Assembly: GCA_946002045.1 (NCBI GenBank)
Contig: CAMFYM010000086.1
Location: forward strand, 1-5,973
From: an uncultured Clostridia bacterium
Lineage (GTDB): Bacteria; Bacillota; Clostridia; Oscillospirales; Acutalibacteraceae
DNA: 5,973 nucleotides
Reading direction: 5' to 3'
Made by a program: the position numbers and the translations under genes. Position 1 is the stretch's first letter, and each line of letters opens with the position of its first letter. Shown piece by piece: positions 1 through 5,973 of this stretch. The notes beneath the pieces are model-generated. The model did no database searches. It worked only from the letters and a program-made list of their open reading frames with translations, and was not told the origin of the DNA.

Positions 1-1650
1 TGTTTTTGCAACATAAACCTCCTGCATAGTATAAGGGTCAAGGCCGGTATAAAACATACAAGTAGAAATTGTTCCCGGTGTAGGATAAAAATCCTGTACC
101 TGCTCCGGTCTTATGTGATGCTTTTTAAGGAATAAAGCTAACTCAATAGCATCTTCAAGTGTAGATCCGGGGTGTGATGACATAAGATATGGCACAAGGT
201 ACTGCTCCTTGTTAACCTGTCCTGTGTACTTAAAATACCGTCTTGAAAATTCAATATAGCTTTCAATATGAGGCTTACCCATTTTATCAAGAACTGCAGC
301 AGAGCAATGCTCAGGTGCAACCTTAAGTTGACCGGACACGTGATGTTCAACAAGCTCTCTAAAAAAAGTGTCGTCTTTGTCCTCAAGCAAGTAATCATAC
401 CTAATACCACTACGAATAAACACCTTTTTAACGCCGTTAATATTACGAACGCTCCTTAAAATATCAAGATACTCGCTGTGGTCAACATATATATTTGGAC
501 AGACTTTAGGAGCCAAGCATTTCTTGCCTTTACATAAGCCATGTTCTTTTTGAAGCTCACAGGATGGCTGTCTAAAGTTAGCAGTAGGTCCACCAATATC
601 GTGAATGTATCCCTTAAAGTTAGGCATATGAGTAAGCTTTTCAGCCTCTGTCATAATACTTTTCTTTGAACGAGTAGTAATATATCTACCCTGATGAAAG
701 GCAATAGAACAAAAATTACAGGCGCCAAAGCAACCCCTGTTATGAGTGATGGAAAACTCAACCTCTTTAATGCCGGGAACGCCACCCACACTCTCGTATG
801 TAGGATGATAAGCTCTCATATAGGGTAATGAATAAACCCAGTCAAGCTCCTCTTGATTTAAGGGCGGCATTGGTGGATTTTGAACTACCATTATTTTGCC
901 GTGCTTTTGTTTAATTAACCTACCTCTTATATGGTCCTGCTCATCCTGTTGAATTTTACAGGATTTGGCATATTCCCTTTTATTGTTGCAAACATTATCG
1001 TATGAGGGACACTCAACGCCTTCAAAGGGTGTTTCTGTAGTAGGACAGGCATAACAAGTACCGAGAATATCTCTCATATCACTAATGCTTTCGCCCTTAT
1101 TTAATCTGTCTGCAATTTCTATTGTTTGTTTTTCTCCCATACCGAAGGATAGCAAATCTGCTCTTGAGTCAATGAGAATACTTGGCCTAATCCCATCATC
1201 CCAGTAGTCGTAATGAGCAAATCTTCTAAGAGACGCTTCAAGCCCACCGATAATAACAGGGCTGTCAGGATAAATGCTTTTAATAATATTTGAGTAAACA
1301 ATCACAGCCCTGTCAGGTCTTTTGCCTGCTACTCCACCTGCAGTATAAGCATCATCGTGGCGCAGCCTTTTAGCAGCAGTATAGTGAGCAACCATAGAGT
1401 CAATGTTACCACTTGTAACAAAAAAACCTAATCTCGGCTTACCAAAGCGAGTAAAATCATCGGTAGATTTCCAATCAGGCTGACTTAAAACAGCAACCTT
1501 GTAGCCCTTATCTTCAAGCACTCTTGTGATTATAGATGCACCAAAGGACGGATGGTCAACATAGCTGTCACCTGTGACATAAACAAAGTCAACAGTGTCC
1601 CACCCTCTGTCTGCCATATCCTGTTTGCTGATTGGGAGAAAATCCTTCAT
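1..1650 (-). CDS. ygiQ: YgiQ-family radical SAM protein, partial (3' end beyond the left edge)
   Basis: An open frame of 550 codons runs from ATG at 1650 to base 1 without a stop, so the C-terminus is missing; relatives are usually about 600-740 residues. The N-terminal domain (about 1-200) begins MKDFLPISKQDMADRGWD and holds GGLEASLRRFAHYDYWDD near 135-152, both typical of YgiQ. The radical SAM cluster motif CxxxCxxC is at Cys307, Cys311 and Cys314 (RGCFGACNFC) and should bind a [4Fe-4S] cluster that cleaves S-adenosylmethionine. Further cysteines occur at 199, 202, 214, 221 and 231, and at 364, 373, 378 and 384. HPGST and DFYPTPGT near the visible end fit the family's C-terminal part. The family is widespread, but I know of no established substrate. 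The start is supported by GAGGA six bases upstream and by the one-base TAATG overlap with spoIIIE, which suggests translational coupling. Family assignment is confident; cellular role unknown. Confidence 0.93.
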   Translation of the reverse strand, partial: MKDFLPISKQDMADRGWDTVDFVYVTGDSYVDHPSFGASIITRVLEDKGYKVAVLSQPDWKSTDDFTRFGKPRLGFFVTSGNIDSMVAHYTAAKRLRHDDAYTAGGVAGKRPDRAVIVYSNIIKSIYPDSPVIIGGLEASLRRFAHYDYWDDGIRPSILIDSRADLLSFGMGEKQTIEIADRLNKGESISDMRDILGTCYACPTTETPFEGVECPSYDNVCNNKREYAKSCKIQQDEQDHIRGRLIKQKHGKIMVVQNPPMPPLNQEELDWVYSLPYMRAYHPTYESVGGVPGIKEVEFSITHNRGCFGACNFCSIAFHQGRYITTRSKKSIMTEAEKLTHMPNFKGYIHDIGGPTANFRQPSCELQKEHGLCKGKKCLAPKVCPNIYVDHSEYLDILRSVRNINGVKKVFIRSGIRYDYLLEDKDDTFFRELVEHHVSGQLKVAPEHCSAAVLDKMGKPHIESYIEFSRRYFKYTGQVNKEQYLVPYLMSSHPGSTLEDAIELALFLKKHHIRPEQVQDFYPTPGTISTCMFYTGLDPYTMQEVYVAKT

Positions 1651-4163
1651 TACTCTTCCTCTAAATCTTTTTCAATAATTTCAAATTCAGACACTTCATC
1701 CTGCAAATTCTCGTCAAAGGACATTTGTACTGTGTTATCGGCAGTAAATTCACCGTTAGATGAATATGCCTGCATCTCAAGCCACTGCTGACGGGTAACT
1801 AAAATTTCACGAGGCTTTGCACCATTAGCAGGTCCGATAATTCCCTTCTCTTGCAGCTGATCTATAATCTTTGCGCCACGAGCGTATCCAACAGATAGCT
1901 TTCGCTGTAAGAAAGATGTAGATGCCTGTCCTGTTTCAAGTACAACATCAACAGCCTTTTCAAACAAAGCATCAAGCTGTTCACCGTCACCGTCATCCTC
2001 AAAGGGTGATGATTTTTTATCCTGTACTGCCTTTGCCTCAATTTCCTTGGCAATATTTTCATCATACTGGCTTTCGCCTTGATTTTTAACAAAGTCGCAG
2101 AGATTCTCTACCTCCTCATCGGAAATAAAACAACCCTGAACACGAATAGGCTTTGATGCACCTATTGGTGAATAAAGCATATCACCGTGACCTAAAAGCT
2201 TTTCAGCACCGGCAGAATCAAGAATAGTTCTTGAGTCAATCTGTGAAGAAACCGTAAGAGCAATTCTTGATGAAATGTTTGCCTTAATAAGTCCTGTAAT
2301 AACATCAACAGACGGACGCTGTGTAGCAATTACAAGGTGCATACCAACGGCACGAGCCATTTGCGCAAGACGACAAACGGAATCCTCAACCTCTTTTGGA
2401 GCAGCCATCATCAAATCTGCAAATTCGTCAATGAAAATACATATTTTTGGCATTGGCTCCATATCATCATGCTTTTTTACATATTTATTGTAGCCCTCAA
2501 TATCACGGACTCCGACCTGTGACAATCTTTGATAACGCTGAAGCATTTCGGAAACTGCCCAGCCTAACGCACCTGCTGCTTTTCTTGGGTCTGTAACAAC
2601 TGGAACAAGAAGGTGAGGTATCCCTGCATACTTTGAAAATTCAACCTGCTTTGGGTCAATCATTAGAAATTTCACCTCATCAGGCTTAGCTCTATATAAA
2701 ATAGAGGTAATAATTGAGTTCATACATACGGATTTACCTGAACCGGTGGTACCTGCAACAAGCAGGTGTGGCATTTTAGAAATATCACAATAAACGCACT
2801 TGCCTGCAATGTCCTTACCAATACCTGCAGAAAGCTTGGAGCTTTGTTGATAAAATTCCGGCGTGTCTATGAGTTCTCTCATAGTTACCATATTTTTAAC
2901 ATTATTAGGAACCTCAATACCAACTGCTGCCTTGCCGGGTATAGGAGCCTCTATACGAACATGAGTAGCAGCAAGATTAAGTGCAATATCATCAGCAAGA
3001 TTTGTAATTTTTGAAATACGAATGCCAGCTGCCGGCTTAAGCTCATATCTTGTTACAGTAGGTCCTCGGGAAATATCTGTAATTGTTGCATCAACATTAA
3101 AGGAATTAAGTGTTTCAATAAGCATTTGAGCATTCTGCTTTAATTCACCACTAACATCCTTAATGGACTTTTTAGCAGAGGATTTGAGTAGCTCAACAGA
3201 CGGGAGCTTATAGTCATTAACAGATGCCTCCATAGATTCCTTCGATACCTTAAATTCTTCAATTTTAGGCTCATCCTTTTTGGCTTCGGATGCATCTTTA
3301 ACGATTTCGTCTATTGATTTATCTTTTTCAGTATTCTTTGCTTTATTAAGTCGCTCCTCTTTATTTCTCCTGGTAGCAGCGTTGATTTCATCAATAATAT
3401 CTCTTGGAACAGATTGGGCGTCCTCTTCCATTGATTTTTTGCCTTTTCTTTTTTTAGGCTTGTTATCAGCCTCGTCTGACGGAGGGTCAATATCAAGAGG
3501 AACATCTATATTTTCCTTACTCATTTTGCGCTTTTCAATATGGTCGGAAATGACAGGTGCAACCTTTTTATATGTTTCTGTTGCAGGCTTTGCAGCACCC
3601 TTAATGAACTGAATAACAGTAATTCCTGTTAAAAGCATAAAATCAACTAAAAACAAAACTACTGTTAAAACAATAGCAGGTGCCTTACCCATTGATAGCA
3701 GCAACCATCCTAATACAGCACCTATAAAACCACCGTTAAATTCAAATGGAGCATTTTTATAGCAATCAACAATAACATCCTTGAATACCTCTCCTGTACT
3801 GTGAGTAACAACATGAATAAAGGAGGAAACAAGTAAAATCATAATAACTGTTTCTACTGATTTAGCTACAAATCTTGACGGCTTTGTTTTATTAAATGAA
3901 TAAAACAACATTACAACAACAGATATGAGTGGAAAAACACAGGCACCGAATATGCCAAAAACACCCACATAAAAATTGTGCAGATTATTCCATATACCGT
4001 CGCCACTGATTACAGCAATACAAAAGAAAATAACCGAAAGAGCAAAAATCACAATACCTGCAATTCTTGTTTTGTCTTCATTGTTTGTTTCCTTAACAGA
4101 TTTAGTATTGCTATTTACTTTTTTAGTAGAGCCTTTTTTAGCTTTAGTTTTTTTATTAGCCAT
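1650..4163 (-). CDS. spoIIIE: DNA translocase SpoIIIE/FtsK
   Basis: A complete 837-residue FtsK/SpoIIIE translocase, close to the usual Firmicute length. After a lysine-rich cytoplasmic start (1-32), four to five hydrophobic segments anchor it in the membrane (about 33-53, 64-89, 103-119, 145-158, 162-186). A charged linker follows to about 330. The alpha/beta motor domain (about 330-695) carries Walker A GTTGSGKS at 471-478, Walker B IFIDEFAD at 576-583 and the family signature ATQRPSVDVITGLIKANI at 613-630. The C-terminal gamma winged helix (about 728-790; GYARGAKIIDQLQEKGIIGP at 759-778) reads polar DNA sequences that set pumping direction. An acidic tail follows. The family forms hexameric ATP-driven pumps at the septum that clear trapped chromosome and, in sporulating species, fill the forespore. 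The membrane anchor favours SpoIIIE over soluble SftA. Whether it acts in sporulation, vegetative division or both cannot be told here. It starts 9 bases after the UppP-like gene with its own ribosome site. Confidence 0.97.
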   Translation of the reverse strand: MANKKTKAKKGSTKKVNSNTKSVKETNNEDKTRIAGIVIFALSVIFFCIAVISGDGIWNNLHNFYVGVFGIFGACVFPLISVVVMLFYSFNKTKPSRFVAKSVETVIMILLVSSFIHVVTHSTGEVFKDVIVDCYKNAPFEFNGGFIGAVLGWLLLSMGKAPAIVLTVVLFLVDFMLLTGITVIQFIKGAAKPATETYKKVAPVISDHIEKRKMSKENIDVPLDIDPPSDEADNKPKKRKGKKSMEEDAQSVPRDIIDEINAATRRNKEERLNKAKNTEKDKSIDEIVKDASEAKKDEPKIEEFKVSKESMEASVNDYKLPSVELLKSSAKKSIKDVSGELKQNAQMLIETLNSFNVDATITDISRGPTVTRYELKPAAGIRISKITNLADDIALNLAATHVRIEAPIPGKAAVGIEVPNNVKNMVTMRELIDTPEFYQQSSKLSAGIGKDIAGKCVYCDISKMPHLLVAGTTGSGKSVCMNSIITSILYRAKPDEVKFLMIDPKQVEFSKYAGIPHLLVPVVTDPRKAAGALGWAVSEMLQRYQRLSQVGVRDIEGYNKYVKKHDDMEPMPKICIFIDEFADLMMAAPKEVEDSVCRLAQMARAVGMHLVIATQRPSVDVITGLIKANISSRIALTVSSQIDSRTILDSAGAEKLLGHGDMLYSPIGASKPIRVQGCFISDEEVENLCDFVKNQGESQYDENIAKEIEAKAVQDKKSSPFEDDGDGEQLDALFEKAVDVVLETGQASTSFLQRKLSVGYARGAKIIDQLQEKGIIGPANGAKPREILVTRQQWLEMQAYSSNGEFTADNTVQMSFDENLQDEVSEFEIIEKDLEEE
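1657..1661 (-). promoter_or_regulatory. Ribosome binding site of ygiQ, inside the end of spoIIIE
   Basis: GAGGA on the minus strand lies six bases before the ygiQ ATG and forms part of the last SpoIIIE codons (the EEE tail). With the TAATG stop-start overlap, it indicates that ribosomes finishing spoIIIE can reinitiate on ygiQ. Confidence 0.65.
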
Positions 4164-4167
4164 ATGT

Positions 4168-4173
4168 ACCTCT
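4168..4173 (-). promoter_or_regulatory. Ribosome binding site of spoIIIE, overlapping the uppP-like stop codon
   Basis: AGAGGT lies four bases before the spoIIIE ATG at 4163. Its first base is the last base of the TAA that ends the UppP-like gene. It supports the chosen start and shows how tightly the two genes are joined. Confidence 0.7.
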
Positions 4174-5030
4174 TATTTTGTAATTATTTCAAATATGCCG
4201 ATAATGAAACAAATTATGCCTATTGCAATATCATACCAGGCGAAATATTTTAATGCATTGTTTTTGATTATGTAAAGTAAAAGCTTAACTGCAAAAAATG
4301 AAACTACGGCAGATATTACAAGACCGATTATTGCCGAAATAATGCTAATCTTTGTTACGCCAACACATATTTCAACAATACCACCGATAAGTAATGACAT
4401 TGATGTGATAATCATAGCATACCTAATTGCATATTTGTCATTAAGACCAACAATAATGCATATGCAAAAAACGCCTGCAATAAGTGAGCATCCGGCAGTT
4501 GGCAGTGCTAAAAATGCAACTATTCCGATGATAACAGATTGTAATATCCAAGGTATCTTTTTACTGCTCTTGCCAATCATATTAACAGTACATATAATCA
4601 TTACACCGGTTAAAGTAAAGCAAATGCCCTCACCCAGCAGACTTCCGTTATAGGACATTCTGTGAAATGCAGAAAACAAGCTGCCGTGCTTACCGATAGG
4701 TATTGCATATAAAATCATAGGCACAAAGGATATAATTGTCATATACATAAATTTCCTTTGCGATGATATGCTTTTTAAGTCAAGTCTTTTATGAAATAAA
4801 TCATTCCAGCCTATAAAGAAATTTTTGCCAAGCTTTAAAAATAATCTGTAAAAGGCAATTATTATTCCCACTGCAATTCCAATATGTATAACTCCGGTTA
4901 ACTGTGAACAGGAGTTAGTTAATCTATTGGAAAAATCGTGAAATATAGCGCTGTGACCACTTTCAGATATGGGAAGTATTCTTGTTATTGCCTGTCCTAT
5001 GGCTTGGAATATTGAAGTTAAAATCCACAT
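4173..5030 (-). CDS. uppP: UppP/BacA-family membrane protein with altered catalytic motifs
   Basis: A 285-residue, very hydrophobic protein with about seven or eight membrane segments, near the usual length of undecaprenyl-diphosphatase (about 270). Family marks: QAITRILPISESGHSAIF (13-30), matching the first UppP motif (E/Q-GLTEFLP-SS-GH); VIHIGIAVGIIIAFYR (47-62), matching VIQLG...WRR; and a C-terminal block (about 232-255) like the E. coli G-F--AF-VAL-AIK region. True UppP removes a phosphate from C55-PP for recycling of the cell-wall lipid carrier. Here key positions differ: the second Glu of (E/Q)xxxE is Arg17, the Ser corresponding to E. coli Ser27 is Glu23, and the PGxSRS motif reads PTAGCSL (177-183) with no arginine. 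His26 is kept. Start: ATG 5030 follows GGAGGT by seven bases; the frame continues upstream to an ATG at 5150, but that one lacks a ribosome site. Family membership is likely; phosphatase activity is doubtful and a structural, transport or regulatory role is possible. Confidence 0.82.
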   Translation of the reverse strand: MWILTSIFQAIGQAITRILPISESGHSAIFHDFSNRLTNSCSQLTGVIHIGIAVGIIIAFYRLFLKLGKNFFIGWNDLFHKRLDLKSISSQRKFMYMTIISFVPMILYAIPIGKHGSLFSAFHRMSYNGSLLGEGICFTLTGVMIICTVNMIGKSSKKIPWILQSVIIGIVAFLALPTAGCSLIAGVFCICIIVGLNDKYAIRYAMIITSMSLLIGGIVEICVGVTKISIISAIIGLVISAVVSFFAVKLLLYIIKNNALKYFAWYDIAIGIICFIIGIFEIITK

Positions 5031-5172
5031 AATTTTTACCTCCAAAAAGAGCTGAATTGTCAATATAATATCCGGTTCTGATATAAACATAGGGATTGCT
5101 TGAGCGATAGTTACCGGAGCAGGAAGATGATTTATAAAATATATCATCAATGGAAATAATTGAATAAATCAT
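4963..5172 (-). CDS. Small protein in the ylzJ position (divergent or decayed YlzJ-like)
   Basis: A 69-codon frame whose ATG overlaps the tepA stop (ATGA, four bases). GAGGAG lies eight bases and AAGGAG two bases before the ATG, inside the last tepA codons. Its N-terminus, MIYSIISIDDIFYKSS, resembles the start I recall for YlzJ-like proteins (M-I/L-Y-S/T-hydrophobic-x-x-E/D-x-hydrophobic-F), and in Bacillus ylzJ sits directly between tepA and spoIIIE. The rest (about 18-69) shows no YlzJ-like ending that I recognise. The last 68 bases run through the start of the UppP-like gene, which is long for a normal bacterial overlap. It may therefore be a shortened or frameshifted ylzJ, a lineage-specific small gene, or a chance frame. 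No function is assigned. Confidence 0.45.
   Translation of the reverse strand: MIYSIISIDDIFYKSSSCSGNYRSSNPYVYIRTGYYIDNSALFGGKNYVDFNFNIPSHRTGNNKNTSHI
5038..5043 (-). promoter_or_regulatory. Ribosome binding site that fixes the uppP-like start
   Basis: GGAGGT, a near-perfect Shine-Dalgarno sequence, stands seven bases before ATG 5030. It selects this start over the ATG at 5150 in the same frame, which has only AT-rich sequence before it. The site lies inside the small ylzJ-position frame, so ribosomes on that gene would cross it. Confidence 0.8.
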
Positions 5173-5900
5173 TGCTCCTTCTCCTCAATAACATTATTAA
5201 GAAAATCAAGAGCATCACTCAGTCCTCCAAGGCAGTCAATAAGACCCGTTTCAACTGCTCCCTCACCGTCAAGAACTGTACCCACATCCATAACAAGCTC
5301 CCCTGTTTTCATCATAAGCCTTCTGAAATCATCAGAGGAAATGCGTGAATTATTTGCTACAAAATTAACTATTCTGTCCTGCATTTTTTCAAAATAAGAT
5401 AATGTTTGAGGAACGCCTAAAACTAATCCATTCATTCTAACAGGATGAACAGTCATTGTTGCACTGGGAACGATAAAGCTACGCTTACAGCTAACAGCAA
5501 GGGGCACGCCTATTGAGTGTCCACCACCAAGAACTAATGAAGCAGTAGGAGTTTTCATAGTCGATAGGAGCTCAGCGATTGCAAGTCCTGCCTCAACATC
5601 ACCACCAACGGTGTTAAGAATAATTAACAGACCTTCTATTTCCTTACTTTCCTCAATAGCTACAAGCTGTGGTATGACATGCTCGTATTTGGTGGTTTTA
5701 TTTTGGCTGGGCAAAATATAATGCCCCTCAATTTGCCCAATTATTGTTAGGCAATGAATAAAATGACCGTCCTTTGAAACGGTTATTGAGCCGGTTTCAA
5801 AATCCGATGTGCTTTCAACCTGTGGAGAGGTAGAAGATTCATCATTTTCACTTGTTTCATTTGCGTTTGATTTATTCAATTTTTCTGTTGTTGAAGACAT
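5169..5900 (-). CDS. tepA: TepA-like ClpP-family serine protease
   Basis: A 243-residue ClpP-fold protein that closely matches what I recall of Bacillus TepA (YmfB). Residues 1-40 are polar, rich in Ser, Thr, Glu and Asn, and probably disordered. The domain follows: ILPSQNKTTKYEHVIPQLVA (about 62-81), LNTVGGDVEAGLAIAELL (95-112) for the oxyanion region, GGGHSIG with the likely nucleophile Ser129, TMTVHPVRMNGLVLG with the likely catalytic His152, and a candidate Asp205 before the GLID element near 219-222. No signal peptide or membrane segment is visible, so it is cytoplasmic. In B. subtilis TepA has been linked to protein translocation and, as I recall, to breakdown of small acid-soluble spore proteins; the role here is inferred. 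Start: ATG 5900 has GAGGTG six bases upstream. An in-frame GTG at 5909 overlaps that site and is unlikely. It is the first gene of the visible operon. Confidence 0.93.
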   Translation of the reverse strand: MSSTTEKLNKSNANETSENDESSTSPQVESTSDFETGSITVSKDGHFIHCLTIIGQIEGHYILPSQNKTTKYEHVIPQLVAIEESKEIEGLLIILNTVGGDVEAGLAIAELLSTMKTPTASLVLGGGHSIGVPLAVSCKRSFIVPSATMTVHPVRMNGLVLGVPQTLSYFEKMQDRIVNFVANNSRISSDDFRRLMMKTGELVMDVGTVLDGEGAVETGLIDCLGGLSDALDFLNNVIEEKEQ

Positions 5901-5906
5901 AAATAA

Positions 5907-5912
5907 CACCTC
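5907..5912 (-). promoter_or_regulatory. Ribosome binding site that fixes the tepA start
   Basis: GAGGTG lies six bases before ATG 5900. The alternative in-frame GTG at 5909 is part of this same site and has no spacing left for one of its own, so the protein should start MSSTTEK. Confidence 0.75.
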
Positions 5913-5973
5913 ACATATTATCTATGTCCAAATTCACACAACATATCAAGTTATTTTACCACAAATTCATATT

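Noticed and set aside
138..410. A 90-codon minus-strand frame inside the YgiQ gene
   Set aside because: It lies in a different frame of the same strand within a clear YgiQ coding sequence and resembles no known protein.
3280..3612. A 110-codon plus-strand frame opposite spoIIIE, Ser/Leu-rich
   Set aside because: It is antisense to the well-supported charged linker of SpoIIIE, and its composition is what the complement of Lys/Glu/Asp codons gives.
4342..4653. A 103-codon plus-strand frame opposite the UppP-like gene
   Set aside because: It is a hydrophobic mirror of membrane-protein codons with no ribosome site or family resemblance.
5031..5150. A 40-residue N-terminal extension of the UppP-like protein from ATG 5150
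   Set aside because: There is no ribosome site before 5150, while a strong GGAGGT precedes ATG 5030, and UppP proteins begin close to the first motif as the 5030 start does.
5921..5949. Possible sigma-A promoter before tepA: TTGATA at 5949-5944 and CATAGA at 5926-5921, spacing 17
   Set aside because: The -10 box matches only about three of six positions; the better box GATAAT sits at spacing 21. It is too weak to call, and the upstream sequence ends at 5973.

Overview
The window is a tightly packed, one-directional gene block from a low-GC Firmicute, most likely an endospore-forming or ancestrally sporulating member of Clostridia (Ruminococcaceae/Oscillospiraceae-like). This is inferred from the AT-rich code, strong GGAGG-type ribosome binding sites and above all gene order: a ClpP-like TepA, a small gene in the ylzJ position and a SpoIIIE/FtsK DNA translocase follow one another, as remembered for Bacillus subtilis (tepA-ylzJ-spoIIIE). 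All genes are on the minus strand, so transcription runs from high to low coordinates.

Layout in order of transcription: (1) 5900-5169, TepA, a ClpP-fold serine protease with its Ser and His in place; (2) 5172-4963, a small ORF starting on TepA's stop codon (ATGA overlap), in the ylzJ position but divergent and running into the next gene; (3) 5030-4173, an integral membrane protein of the UppP/BacA (undecaprenyl-diphosphatase) family whose catalytic motifs are heavily altered; (4) 4163-1650, a complete SpoIIIE/FtsK translocase with membrane anchor, linker, RecA-like motor and DNA-reading gamma domain; (5) 1650 to the left edge, the first 550 codons of a YgiQ-family radical SAM protein, whose start shares one base with the spoIIIE stop (TAATG). 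The YgiQ frame is open to the edge, so its 3' end lies outside.

Gaps between genes are 9 bases or less, or the genes overlap, and no terminator is visible, so the five are probably co-transcribed from a promoter upstream of, or close to, the right edge. TepA and SpoIIIE suggest a chromosome-segregation, sporulation or germination theme. The UppP-like protein and YgiQ are less expected companions. The most interesting object is the UppP-like protein: it keeps the fold signature and the SGH histidine but has lost the second glutamate of the (E/Q)xxxE motif and the arginine of the PGxSRS motif, so it may be a membrane protein with a new role rather than a phosphatase. No mobile element, CRISPR array, tRNA or rRNA was seen.
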